From contig NZ_DYHZ01000006.1 of assembly GCF_020723905.1 (NCBI RefSeq), positions 62,001-126,000 of the forward strand: a DNA stretch of 64,000 nucleotides. Direction: 5' to 3'. Source of the stretch: Anaerolinea thermophila. GTDB taxonomy: Bacteria > Chloroflexota > Anaerolineae > Anaerolineales > Anaerolineaceae. Both the position numbers and the translations under genes were made by a program. Shown here one piece after another: positions 51,372 through 60,759 of the stretch. The first letter of the stretch is position 1. Each line of letters opens with the position of its first letter. Under the pieces are notes generated by a model. The model was not told the DNA's origin, searched no databases, and saw nothing but the letters and a program-made list of their open reading frames with translations.

Positions 51372-54194
51372 ATGAAACTGCTCAATGTACTATTCAGCGT
51401 AATTCTCTCGATAAACCTGTTGCTTTCAGGCACGGGTTTGCATGCCTTTGCCATGCCCTCTTCTCAATCCCTGAGCCCATCCAACTGGCAAACGGGAGCC
51501 ACCGGATTGAAAACCACCCAGAATTCCAAAGGACAGACAGCAGGGCTGGGTTTCGTAATTACGAATGGAAACTGGCCCTCTTTAACCCTGCGGGGCGGGG
51601 TCATGAACGCGGATGCATCTTATGTAGGTCCACGACTGGCAGGACCAATTGGGATTCCACTGGGACAGATTCGAGTCACTGGCGCAAGCGGTTCCTTTAC
51701 TTCCCAAAGCACAGACTGGGCGCATAACACGTTAACCTATTCGTACAGCGGCGGAACGCTTCAATTAACTGCCAGCCGGATGAGTGCGGCGGTTGCTCTG
51801 CAATCTGGCGCCTCTTCTCTCACCCTTTTTACCGGTAATGTCTCTCGTTATGCATGGAACTCCACACAGGTCAATCGCTTATCCGATGCTCCCATCTATC
51901 CCAGGTATGCGGCTTACATCTCTGGTGGAACTCTGCAAGTCAAGACGCTGAGCACCACATCCACATCCCTGAGCGGGATGGAAAGTCAGTGGATGCTGAT
52001 CTGGTTCGGGAGCAACAGTCATTTTGTGGACAGCCGTAAGCCCCTTTCTTATGACTGGACTCTGCCTACCAGCGATGCGTATCAAGCCGATGCTCCCCTC
52101 CTGCTGGTCTTTCAAAACAAGCCAGCGGCAATTAAACATGCTTCAGGAGGAGGAATTGAACTGACCTTTTCTTCCGCTCTGGGCGCCATGAGCATTTTGC
52201 CCATTGACGGCAGGTTAACGCGCTCCTCTTCCGAAACAGAAGCCTGGGCAACCAGTTTCCCACAAGCCATGCGGGACAAGATCAATTTTTGGGCGCTGCG
52301 TTCCTGCGAGTTTCCATTGACGGCAACAGAGACTTACCAGTACACAGCCTCTTCAGATACCACAAAGATCACAGAAACCTTTACCTTCCTGCCCATTTGC
52401 TCGGGCGGTACAAGATTCGCCCCTCTGCCTCCATTCCTTGCCATTGCCATGAACCAGTTGCCCATTCAAATTTCTGCTACAGTCAACAGCAATGGCAACC
52501 TCAACACCGAGTTTGGTCCTATGATAGGCATTGACGGGGCTTCCTCGTATTCCTGGAGCATGAGCGGATTGAGAAAATACACCAATGAAACGCGCACTTA
52601 CCTGAATGGGAGTGTACCCAATGAACTGCGGCAAAAATTAGAAACTGAGGTCCAGAAAATAATTTCATCAGGTCATTACGCTCCATGGATCTTTCTGGAT
52701 GCTGTACCGGTGCATAAAAGCCGCGGCGATGTGTACTGGGCAAACCCGGCTGATGTCCTTCTCCATTTGATAGAAATTGCTGAGGCTGTAGACAACCCTT
52801 CTCTCAAGTCCCAGATACTTCAATATCTCCAAAGCGAACGGAATAATTATCCTCCAGAGACGGTTTACAACCTGAGCATTACCGCTGGAAAAAGGCGAGG
52901 ACCTTTTTCATACATGGATGGAACGATTCAATATTACTGGAACCCCAATGCCACTCAAGAGGATACCCGTCAAGACTCGTTTCTGAAAGATGTTCCGTTG
53001 TATTCATTCTATGCACTGGCACGCTATTACCAGTTCGCTCAGCAATCCTTACCTGCCAGCACCTGGCAAAAAGCCGTTGAAACCCTGGACCGCGATATGC
53101 GGGAACAGGATTGGGCTACGTTTTACTGGTTTGCCAACTATCAAGATCGGCGGGTTGCGGTTGAAAATGCGAACCGACACTTTGCAGGCATGATTGGGTT
53201 TATTCGTCTCGCCCAGATGTCGAAGGATAGCACCAGCGAGGAACTTGCCCGATGCCTGTTATTAAAAGCCGCTGTCCTGCGCTCGGCTATGGCTCACTAT
53301 CCCCGCTATCTGGGAAGTGTGGGATTATCCCAACTGCCCCCTTCCCCCACGTGGATGCCCACTTACCGGAGTCATCCATTTATCGGATACCTTTATAACT
53401 ACGATTGGCGCTCAGCCAACGATGACTCTCGACAGGTAATTTATCTGAATCAGTTTGCGGTGGACCTCAATGACTACAATTACCTTCAGGTGGTCTATAA
53501 CACGTTACGGGACAGAGATACCTTTACCTACCATGGACAGGATTCGCCCTACCTGGCCGCTTTTCGTGACATTACTCCAGAACTGGGCAGATACCTTAAG
53601 GACTGGAATTCTCAGGATGTTTCTGTCGTTCTCAACAAAGTAAAAGCCTTATACCCTCACTGGTTTGCCGCGTTTGCAGAAGGTACGCTGGGATGGGAAC
53701 ACAATTTATCTCATCCCATTGACTCCTTCCAGATATTTATGGCGCACGCATGGATTCTGGACACCCCGGGGAACACGCTCACCCGCTACACAGATATTTC
53801 ATGGCTTTCAGAAGGTGACTTCTTCTACATACAAAAACTTGCTGAAGCCGTGAAACAATATCGCGGGGTTCAATGGGGAAGTGCAGTCACAGTTCAGGCA
53901 TGGGCTGTCCCAGGCAACCAGAGTTTGCGATTATACTGGTGGGTTTACCCGGATGAAGATGATGGATATACATGGAGAATTGACATCAGCGGATCGGGTA
54001 GTCCCGCTCCGGTCACAGGGATCCCCTTCGCCAATAGAACTTACCTGTTTACAGGATTGTCCAACTATCAGACATATTCCATAACAGTTTCTCTGGTAAA
54101 TCCAGAAGGAACGATTATTGCCTTTTCACCTGCCATTCAGGTCATGCCCAGCGATTTAATGGTTAATTTACCGCTGGTGTTTAAGGCACCTTAG
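51372..54194 (+). CDS. Large secreted protein of unknown family, 940 aa
   Basis: The track begins inside the PQQ-like gene; the ATG at 51372 with AAGGACCC before it gives a clean signal peptide (MKLLNVLFSVILSINLLLSG). I do not recognise the family. Residues about 20-400 are beta-rich and rich in Ser/Thr. Residues about 415-800 look helical and Trp/Tyr-rich (IHELVS-free, e.g. YSFYALARYYQFAQQSL; EEYLARCLL-like LARCLLLKAAVLRSAMAHY), recalling alpha/alpha-toroid glycosidase or lyase folds. The last 100 resemble a fibronectin type III domain (YLFTGLSNYQTYSITVSLV), and the C-terminus is LPLVFKAP. No catalytic residues assigned. Confidence 0.65.
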   Translation: MKLLNVLFSVILSINLLLSGTGLHAFAMPSSQSLSPSNWQTGATGLKTTQNSKGQTAGLGFVITNGNWPSLTLRGGVMNADASYVGPRLAGPIGIPLGQIRVTGASGSFTSQSTDWAHNTLTYSYSGGTLQLTASRMSAAVALQSGASSLTLFTGNVSRYAWNSTQVNRLSDAPIYPRYAAYISGGTLQVKTLSTTSTSLSGMESQWMLIWFGSNSHFVDSRKPLSYDWTLPTSDAYQADAPLLLVFQNKPAAIKHASGGGIELTFSSALGAMSILPIDGRLTRSSSETEAWATSFPQAMRDKINFWALRSCEFPLTATETYQYTASSDTTKITETFTFLPICSGGTRFAPLPPFLAIAMNQLPIQISATVNSNGNLNTEFGPMIGIDGASSYSWSMSGLRKYTNETRTYLNGSVPNELRQKLETEVQKIISSGHYAPWIFLDAVPVHKSRGDVYWANPADVLLHLIEIAEAVDNPSLKSQILQYLQSERNNYPPETVYNLSITAGKRRGPFSYMDGTIQYYWNPNATQEDTRQDSFLKDVPLYSFYALARYYQFAQQSLPASTWQKAVETLDRDMREQDWATFYWFANYQDRRVAVENANRHFAGMIGFIRLAQMSKDSTSEELARCLLLKAAVLRSAMAHYPRYLGSVGLSQLPPSPTWMPTYRSHPFIGYLYNYDWRSANDDSRQVIYLNQFAVDLNDYNYLQVVYNTLRDRDTFTYHGQDSPYLAAFRDITPELGRYLKDWNSQDVSVVLNKVKALYPHWFAAFAEGTLGWEHNLSHPIDSFQIFMAHAWILDTPGNTLTRYTDISWLSEGDFFYIQKLAEAVKQYRGVQWGSAVTVQAWAVPGNQSLRLYWWVYPDEDDGYTWRIDISGSGSPAPVTGIPFANRTYLFTGLSNYQTYSITVSLVNPEGTIIAFSPAIQVMPSDLMVNLPLVFKAP

Positions 54195-54203
54195 GAGGCC
54201 TTT

Positions 54204-55484
54204 ATGGGTAAAAAAGTATCCAGAAGACGTTTTTTAGCCCTTGTTTCAACCGGGGCACTCTCCACGCTGGTTGGCCTGATGCACCTGAAAGACGAACTGG
54301 TTCATGGACAGGGCGGCGCAAACTCCATATTTCTGCCCCTCGTTCTGAAACCCAGCCAGCCAACAGTCACCCCGACACCGGTTACACCCAGCCCAACCCC
54401 AACGCCCAGCCCGACGAATACCCTGCCGCCGCCTGGAGGAGCGCGTGTCGTTCATGTGCGCCACACCTCAGTAACCAGCTGGACGGAAAGCCCTTATGAT
54501 TACTGGAATTACGTCAGTCAAGACAAAGTCGATCTCATGGTTGAAGAGGGATTAAAGACTCTGACCGGGCAGACCAATCTTGCCAGTGCGTGGCAGGTCC
54601 TCTTACCCAATTATGTGCAGGGGCAGGGGATTGCCATCAAAGTGAATTTCAACAATGCAATGCAAATGGCATGTGGAAATGAAACAGGACAAATTAATGC
54701 CTTGCCTCAAGTCATCAATGCCGTAATCAAAGGACTGAAAGCACGGGGGGTGGTAGAAACGGATATCAAAATTTACGATGGAGTCAACCGCATTTTTCCC
54801 CTATATTTTATTAACGCCATTCGCGCGAGATATCCGAATGTACAGTTGTTTCATGCCTGCGCAGATGACGCCCACAAAGTGACGTACAATTCCACCCAAT
54901 CCAGCGCTTCGGTTCAATTTTCACCGCCCTCCGGAGTACCCAGCCCTGCTCCCCAGAAAATCGCTGATGTGCTGGTAAACGCTTCTTATCTGATTAACAT
55001 CCCTATTCTGAAACATCATTCCTGTGCAGGAATTACTCTGGGTTTTAAAAATCACTTTGGCACCATCAGCAATCCGGGAGGAGTGCACAGTCATATTTTC
55101 TTGAATGATGACTGTGGAGGAGGCTTTTACACCGATTACAGTCCTCTGGTGGATATCTATAAAAATCCAAACATTCGAAACAAAACCATTCTAACCCTGG
55201 GCGATGGAATTTTCGGTTGTCTGGAAAGGGAAGATGCCACGCCTTCTTACTGGGCAAAAACATTTGGTGAAGGGGAGTTCCCAAAAAGCCTCTTTTTCTC
55301 CAGGGATCCGGTGGCAATTGACAGCGTGATGGCAGATTTTCTCCGTACAGAATCCGGGTATTTCCAGTATGCTGACAAATACCTGGATTTGGCTCAAGAT
55401 GCAGGACTGGGAACTTACGAACAAGGCGATCCATGGGAGAGTGGATACAGCCAGATTGATTACCAAAAAATCGTCCTGACCTGA
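54204..55484 (+). CDS. DUF362 domain protein with Tat-like signal (paralogue 2)
   Basis: 426 aa. Twin-arginine-type signal VSRRRFLALVSTGALSTLVG, then ANSIFLPLVLKP, a Pro/Thr linker (TPTPVTPSPTPTPSP) and a DUF362 domain aligned with that at 48605 over its length: GQGIAIKVNFNN, LINIPILKHHSCAGITLGFK, SLFFSRDPVAIDSVMADFLR. Clearly an older tandem-type duplication with two genes now between the copies. AGGAGG Shine-Dalgarno. It ends before a strong terminator, so it closes the surface-protein transcript. Confidence 0.83.
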   Translation: MGKKVSRRRFLALVSTGALSTLVGLMHLKDELVHGQGGANSIFLPLVLKPSQPTVTPTPVTPSPTPTPSPTNTLPPPGGARVVHVRHTSVTSWTESPYDYWNYVSQDKVDLMVEEGLKTLTGQTNLASAWQVLLPNYVQGQGIAIKVNFNNAMQMACGNETGQINALPQVINAVIKGLKARGVVETDIKIYDGVNRIFPLYFINAIRARYPNVQLFHACADDAHKVTYNSTQSSASVQFSPPSGVPSPAPQKIADVLVNASYLINIPILKHHSCAGITLGFKNHFGTISNPGGVHSHIFLNDDCGGGFYTDYSPLVDIYKNPNIRNKTILTLGDGIFGCLEREDATPSYWAKTFGEGEFPKSLFFSRDPVAIDSVMADFLRTESGYFQYADKYLDLAQDAGLGTYEQGDPWESGYSQIDYQKIVLT

Positions 55485-55512
55485 CCTTCATTTTTCCTGA
55501 TTAATTATCTTT

Positions 55513-55554
55513 CCATCCTCTCCTGAACCCCGTTCAGGAAAAGATGGCTTTTTT
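55513..55554 (+). terminator. Intrinsic terminator after the second DUF362 gene
   Basis: Outer stem CCATC / GATGG enclosing inner stem TCCTGAA / TTCAGGA, followed by CTTTTTTG. It lies in the 96 bases before the acyltransferase gene. Confidence 0.82.
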
Positions 55555-55580
55555 GAATTCCTCCCAAAGGATTTTCTTCT

Positions 55581-56663
55581 GTGGCAAAAAGACTTTTCTG
55601 GCTCAACGGTATTGCCATTCTGGCTGTAGTCATCAACCATGCCATTGGGTGGGGTTTTACAGCAATGTTCTGGTGGACAGACCGATATCGGGACGTGGCT
55701 GTTCCCAATTTCGACGCCATGGATTCCCCCATGTACATCGTCATGGTCATCCTCAAGCAAATTACCCCTTTCAGTTTGCCAGCATTTGTTGCCGTTTCAG
55801 GCTACTTTATTGCCTTTGCATCCCGGAGTGGGTTGACCTGGAAGATGATCAGCGCCCGTCTCAAAGGAATTCTCATTCCCTATGCACTCTGGTCTCTGCT
55901 GGTCATGCTATTTGACCACCTTCTTTTAGATGCCCCACTGTCCTTCTCAGGCATCCTTACCAGACTGCTCACAGGGAGTGCCAGTCCAGTTTATTATTAT
56001 GTCCCTCTGATCTGTCAATTGTTCTTGCTCTCCCCATTGCTGGTTCGAGGCATTCGCAGTCCTGGCTGGAATAAAGTCCTTGCCGTGATGGGTGTTTTAC
56101 AGGGACTTACGATTGTCTGGAGTTATCTGGTCTTGTTCAAAGTGTTCCCCTGGAAACCGGAATGGTTCTTTGGAAACCTGGGGTTTATTTTCACGCTGAG
56201 CATTGCGTTAAACCTGCGCGCAGAAGAGATCATCCCCTGGCTCAAAAAATGGCGCAAAGTATGGCTTGGACTCCTGATTGTTTCCACTCCTTTCGCCATT
56301 GTTGAAACGGAATGGTTTTACCGTTCTTACGGAATTGACTGGCGTGGTGGGGTGGAGACGTTCTTTGCCACTGCCTTTACCCTCTCTCTTTTGCTTACAT
56401 TTCTGACTTACGATCACATTGCCCTTCCCCAGTCTGCCATCCTTTATAAACTTGGGCAAAAAGCCTTCGGTATTTACCTCATGCATCCTCTGGTACTGGA
56501 AATAACGGCAAAACTGGTCTATCACTTTGCCCCTTCCCTGCTTGGGATTCAGTGGATATTCCAGCCCTTATTGATTGCAACAGGGATCATCATTCCCTGG
56601 GTGAGTATGAAACTCATGAGCGCAACCCCATTGCGAAAAGGTTACGCATACGTGTTCGGTTAA
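55581..56663 (+). CDS. Acyltransferase 3 family membrane protein
   Basis: 360 aa, GTG start with AAAGGA upstream. About ten membrane helices. The conserved early His is in VINHAIGWG, and RLKGILIPYALWSLLV is typical of the family after helix 3. These proteins transfer acetyl or other acyl groups from the cytoplasm to sugars on the other side of the membrane (OatA, OpgC, WecH types). With polysaccharide genes nearby it probably decorates the exopolysaccharide or the cell wall. The next gene, an SGNH-hydrolase-like protein, follows in 15 bases, an arrangement seen in O-acetylation systems. Confidence 0.88.
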   Translation: MAKRLFWLNGIAILAVVINHAIGWGFTAMFWWTDRYRDVAVPNFDAMDSPMYIVMVILKQITPFSLPAFVAVSGYFIAFASRSGLTWKMISARLKGILIPYALWSLLVMLFDHLLLDAPLSFSGILTRLLTGSASPVYYYVPLICQLFLLSPLLVRGIRSPGWNKVLAVMGVLQGLTIVWSYLVLFKVFPWKPEWFFGNLGFIFTLSIALNLRAEEIIPWLKKWRKVWLGLLIVSTPFAIVETEWFYRSYGIDWRGGVETFFATAFTLSLLLTFLTYDHIALPQSAILYKLGQKAFGIYLMHPLVLEITAKLVYHFAPSLLGIQWIFQPLLIATGIIIPWVSMKLMSATPLRKGYAYVFG

Positions 56664-56678
56664 TCTAGAGGTGATGTG

Positions 56679-57620
56679 ATGCAAACGATACATGTTCAAA
56701 AACGAAAAAAACGGTTGGGTTCGTTGTTGCTGATCACAGGGGGACTCCTTGTCGTGATCTTTGTGATCCTGCTGGCTATCCGGATCGTTGGCGGGAAGCC
56801 GCTTGGGATTCGATCCTTTGTAGAAATTCAAATCTGGAAAGCCAGCGCGCTGGTTCGTTCTCTTCAATATTCTAAAGAAATTCAAAGCCTGAGCCAGGGA
56901 AATTACACCAATGTCATTTTTCTCCACCATTCCGTTGGCGATAACCTCATTCGGCAAACCGATTATCGAGACCGCCTGACACAGGCAGGACTTTCTTTTT
57001 GGGATCACGATTATAACTACTACGGGTTGAACGATCCCAACGGACAAAACCTGGGATTTCACTTTAACATTCCCAACGATGATACCGATCCACCGGGACT
57101 GGCAAAACTGTTCTCACAACCTGTATATCCACTGCCGATTAATGCAGTCAGTGGACTGATGCAGTACGAGGTTATCATCCTGAAATCCTGTTTTACGGGG
57201 AATGTTTTGCCTGATGATCAAAGCGTGGAAAAAACCCGAACGTATTATGAAGTAATGCATCGATTCTTCGAAAAACATCCCGAAAAACTCTTTATCCTCC
57301 TCACCACCCCGCCATTAAATTCTGCAGAAGCCGATGAAGCCATGGGCGCAAGAGCGCGCGAAATTGCAGAATGGCTCCAGTCGCCTGAATATTTACGCGG
57401 GCTACCCAATGTATACGTGTTTGATCTGTACAGTGCACTCGCAGAGAATGATCCATCTTCTCCCAATTACAATCGGCTCAGGGAAGACTATAAAGAGGGA
57501 ACCGACAATCATCCAACAATGAATGCCAATCAGGATATCGCTCCCGTACTGGCTGAATTCATTGTTGACTCGATTAACGATTTCCGAGCCAAACAAACCG
57601 GGGTTACATCCATTCCATAA
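56679..57620 (+). CDS. Membrane-anchored SGNH-hydrolase-like protein
   Basis: 313 aa from the ATG with GAGGTG before it; the track begins at a GTG one codon earlier. An N-terminal helix (15-40, LGSLLLITGGLLVVIFVILLA) anchors a soluble domain. VIFLHHSVGDNLIR after the first strand takes the place of the usual GDS block, and the end has DNHPTMNANQD, which looks like the DxxH block. The pairing with acyltransferase 3 suggests an esterase or acetyltransferase acting on the same glycan, as in OatA/AlgX-like systems. The catalytic Ser is not certain (possibly in HHSVG). Confidence 0.6.
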   Translation: MQTIHVQKRKKRLGSLLLITGGLLVVIFVILLAIRIVGGKPLGIRSFVEIQIWKASALVRSLQYSKEIQSLSQGNYTNVIFLHHSVGDNLIRQTDYRDRLTQAGLSFWDHDYNYYGLNDPNGQNLGFHFNIPNDDTDPPGLAKLFSQPVYPLPINAVSGLMQYEVIILKSCFTGNVLPDDQSVEKTRTYYEVMHRFFEKHPEKLFILLTTPPLNSAEADEAMGARAREIAEWLQSPEYLRGLPNVYVFDLYSALAENDPSSPNYNRLREDYKEGTDNHPTMNANQDIAPVLAEFIVDSINDFRAKQTGVTSIP

Positions 57621-59077
57621 TGAAAACTAAATCCATTCAATTCTCTCTTTTTCTGATTGCTTTTCTGCTGTTCTGGAACAGTGGTTCGCAGGGCTCCCAC
57701 CCTGTCCACGCTCAGGGTAGTGCAGTTGCATGGGGAGAACCCATCCCCCTGTCAAATTCTTCCATTCAAGCCTGGCAACCAACCATTGCCGCCGACCTTG
57801 CCGGGAATGTCCACATCATGTGGTCCCAATCCACCCAACTGGAACGCCCGGTTGGTTATGGAGATACGCTCTATTACACCCGCTGGGATGGAAAAAAATG
57901 GATTACTCCTGTGGATGTACTTGTCTCCCCCGAGACAGGGCTTGGCGCTGAATTCCCGGAAATTACTGTAACCCCTGACGGGACGCTCCATGCAATCTGG
58001 GGAACTGGCGGCGTAAACAGTCGTCTGTACTATTCCAGAGCCCCTGCTTGCTGTGCCGAAGACCCACGAAACTGGAGCAAGCCCATCATGATTGGCATCG
58101 GGGTAAATGAAACCAGTGCTCTTCTTCATGACTCGGAGGGAAGGCTTTACGGAATGTATGCTTCACTGGATTTCAAAGAACCGGTTTTTCTCCGTTCCGA
58201 CGATGGCGGGAACACCTGGTCCAAGCCCATCCGAATTGTTTCAGGAATTCGACAAAACGACGAATATACAGCCTACCCAAGAATGGCACTGGATGGGCGC
58301 GGGGTTCTTCACGCGGTTTGGACGATCATGCCCTTTCCGGGAAGACGAATTGTTTATGTTCAGTCCCCGGATCGCGGAACGACATGGACTGAGCCCGTCT
58401 TCATTGACGAATACAGCCCCGAAAAATATCTGGACGGTTTTGGACCCTTTCTTATCGACGTAGAAGCCGTAGGAGAACAGGAGATTCATCTCACCTGGGA
58501 CGGTGCTCCGACTGTTGAACGACACCATGTCTGGTCCAAGGATGGCGGAAATACCTGGTCTGAGCCTGACACCTTCATTCCGGAACTGACCGGTGGTGGG
58601 CGTGCCCTGTGGAATGACATGGTAGCCGACAGTCAAAACACCCTCCACGCGGTATCCATCAAACAGCCATGGCATGTGCAATGGCTGGGAAATGGCTGGA
58701 CACCCTCCACTCCTATTGGACAGCGTGGTTTTGCCGAAAACATGCGCATTACTGTGAGTGAGGGGTATATCCTGCATGTCGTCTGGCTTGAGGTGGTGGA
58801 AGGCATTCCCAGTGTGGTTTACTATAACCGCGGAATCACCCAGGCGCCACCTCTGCCGAAACAGAATTTGCCCCTCTCTCTTCCCCAGAGCACCAAAACC
58901 ATTTCAATCTCTCCCACCCATCCATTCGTTGAGACTGTGATTCCAACAATGATCAGCCCTGTTCAGGCAAAACCTCTTGAAAACAACCCCGCGCTTGGAG
59001 CGTTTATCAGCCTTGGTGTGGTAGGTGTATTTCTTGCAGGAGCCGTTTACTGGATTTCCAGAAAAAGAGCAAGGTGA
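57620..59077 (+). CDS. Second sialidase-like (Asp-box) secreted protein, membrane anchored
   Basis: 485 aa. Signal peptide (SIQFSLFLIAFLLFW... ending HPVHAQ). Propeller with Asp boxes SDDGGNTWSKP, SPDRGTTWTEP, SKDGGNTWSEP and a C-terminal helix (ALGAFISLGVVGVFLAGAVYWI) with RKRAR tail. Same layout as the 934-aa protein at 45702 but half the length. It starts on the last base of the previous stop (TAATG), so it is in the acyltransferase operon. No sialidase active-site set was confirmed. Confidence 0.82.
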   Translation: MKTKSIQFSLFLIAFLLFWNSGSQGSHPVHAQGSAVAWGEPIPLSNSSIQAWQPTIAADLAGNVHIMWSQSTQLERPVGYGDTLYYTRWDGKKWITPVDVLVSPETGLGAEFPEITVTPDGTLHAIWGTGGVNSRLYYSRAPACCAEDPRNWSKPIMIGIGVNETSALLHDSEGRLYGMYASLDFKEPVFLRSDDGGNTWSKPIRIVSGIRQNDEYTAYPRMALDGRGVLHAVWTIMPFPGRRIVYVQSPDRGTTWTEPVFIDEYSPEKYLDGFGPFLIDVEAVGEQEIHLTWDGAPTVERHHVWSKDGGNTWSEPDTFIPELTGGGRALWNDMVADSQNTLHAVSIKQPWHVQWLGNGWTPSTPIGQRGFAENMRITVSEGYILHVVWLEVVEGIPSVVYYNRGITQAPPLPKQNLPLSLPQSTKTISISPTHPFVETVIPTMISPVQAKPLENNPALGAFISLGVVGVFLAGAVYWISRKRAR

Positions 59078-59084
59078 AGTACCT

Positions 59085-60029
59085 ATGGATCTTTCGATTG
59101 TGATTCCGGTTTACAACAGTGAACACAGTTTACCCGAACTGATTCAGAGGTTAAATGCATCTCTCCCGGGAATGGCAGAACACTATGAAATTCTGCTGGT
59201 CAATGACGGCAGCAAAGATGGGAGTTGGGAAACCATTCAACGACTCTCTCAACAGTATCCATGGATACGGGGCATCAACCTGATGCGCAACTACGGACAG
59301 CACAATGCTCTCCTGTGTGGCATTCGAACAGCCAGGTATCCAATTACGGTAACCATGGATGACGATTTACAGCATCCTCCGGAAGAAATTCCCCTCCTGC
59401 TTGAAAAAATTCGGGAAGGATATCAGGTGGTCTATGGGCGCCCTGTAAAGGAACAGCACAATCTCTGGAGAGACCTGGCTTCTCAGGCAACCAAAATTGC
59501 CCTGCAAAGCGCGATGGGCGCAGAGACAGCCCGAAACGTGAGCGCTTTTCGGGCATTTCATACCCAGATTCGTCAGGCATTTTCTCAGTATCAGGGAGCC
59601 TACCCTTCAATAGACGTTCTTTTGACCTGGGGAGCCAATCGTTTTACTTCTGTCCCCATTCACTTTCAGCCCCGGCGTTATGGAAATTCTCAATATTCAT
59701 TTACCAAACTCGTCCGTCATGCGATGAATATGATCACCGGGTTCAGCATTGTCCCCCTGCAGTTAGCCAGTTTGATTGGATTTTCTTTTACTCTGTTCGG
59801 GCTTGGGGTACTGGTGTATGTGATAGCAAGATACATCGTTCAGGGCGGAAGCGTGCCCGGATTTCCCTTTTTAGCCTCCATCATTGCCATTTTCTCAGGT
59901 GCGCAGTTATTTGCCCTGGGGATCATCGGTGAATATCTTGCCCGTATGCACTTCCGCCTGATGGAACGTCCAACTTACACCATTCAGGAAATGACTGATT
60001 CGCAGGAGCATCTCCAGAATGAATCATGA
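59085..60029 (+). CDS. Family 2 glycosyltransferase with C-terminal membrane helices
   Basis: 314 aa from the ATG with AAGGTGA; the track extends 20 codons into the previous gene. GT-A fold: LSIVIPVYNSEHSLPEL, LLVNDGSKDGSWETI, the DxD-type TMDDDLQHPPEEIP, and two C-terminal helices (IGFSFTLFGLGVLVYVIA; FLASIIAIFSGAQLFALGII) ending GEYLARMHFRLMERPTY. This is the DPM1/GtrB/ArnC class that moves a sugar from a nucleotide to undecaprenyl phosphate. Followed by GNAT and aminotransferase genes of a 4-amino sugar pathway. Confidence 0.92.
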   Translation: MDLSIVIPVYNSEHSLPELIQRLNASLPGMAEHYEILLVNDGSKDGSWETIQRLSQQYPWIRGINLMRNYGQHNALLCGIRTARYPITVTMDDDLQHPPEEIPLLLEKIREGYQVVYGRPVKEQHNLWRDLASQATKIALQSAMGAETARNVSAFRAFHTQIRQAFSQYQGAYPSIDVLLTWGANRFTSVPIHFQPRRYGNSQYSFTKLVRHAMNMITGFSIVPLQLASLIGFSFTLFGLGVLVYVIARYIVQGGSVPGFPFLASIIAIFSGAQLFALGIIGEYLARMHFRLMERPTYTIQEMTDSQEHLQNES

Positions 60030-60759
60030 GGATTCAGCACTGGTAGAATTCCTCCCATGGGATTCATCCTTCTTTCAGAAACGGATTGCCCGGATTATAC
60101 CAAACAGGCTCACCCCCTCCACCATTGAAAGGATCTTTGAGTGGGTAGCCAGCCATCAAATTGATTGTCTTTATTTTCTGGCAGATCCAGAAAGCAAAGA
60201 AACCACTGCACTGGCTGAACAAACCGGTTTTCACCTTACCGATATTCGGGTGACGCTGGAACGGCACATCTCAGGGGAAACAGAAATCCCAGCCATGGTA
60301 CGCCCCGCAGTGGAAAGTGACCTTCCCACACTGAAATGGATTGCCCGTCAGAGCCACCATGATTCCCGGTTTTATTACGACAACCATTTTGCAACGGAAC
60401 AATGCGATAAATTGTTTGAAATTTGGATTGAGAATAGTTATAATGGATTTGCTAATCAGACTCTGGTTGCTGATCTTAATGGTATTCCCACAGGGTACAT
60501 TACCTGCCAAGTAGAAGAAAAAGAGGGAAAAATAGGTCTTTTAGCGGTACATCCAGACCATCAGGGTAAAGCGCTAGGGTCTGCATTGGTCAATGTATCT
60601 CTGGGCTGGTTTGCGTCACAGGGGGTCAAAGAGGTTTCTGTTGTTACCCAAGGCAGGAACATCCGGGCGCAACGATTGTATCAGCGCTGTGGTTTCATCA
60701 CTCAATCCATCCAGATCTGGTATCACTGGTGGAACACCCCCAAGAGGCAGGAAACATGA
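60019..60759 (+). CDS. GNAT N-acetyltransferase (WecD-like role)
   Basis: 246 aa, overlapping the GT2 gene by 11 bases. N-terminal half resembles the extra domain of WecD-type enzymes; the GNAT fold is in the C-terminal half with motif A GLLAVHPDHQGKALGSALV and the late RLYQRCGF. The aminotransferase that follows makes a 4-amino-4,6-dideoxy sugar nucleotide in related pathways, so this protein probably acetylates that amino group (as WecD does to give dTDP-Fuc4NAc). The substrate assignment is from context. Confidence 0.85.
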   Translation: MNHEDSALVEFLPWDSSFFQKRIARIIPNRLTPSTIERIFEWVASHQIDCLYFLADPESKETTALAEQTGFHLTDIRVTLERHISGETEIPAMVRPAVESDLPTLKWIARQSHHDSRFYYDNHFATEQCDKLFEIWIENSYNGFANQTLVADLNGIPTGYITCQVEEKEGKIGLLAVHPDHQGKALGSALVNVSLGWFASQGVKEVSVVTQGRNIRAQRLYQRCGFITQSIQIWYHWWNTPKRQET

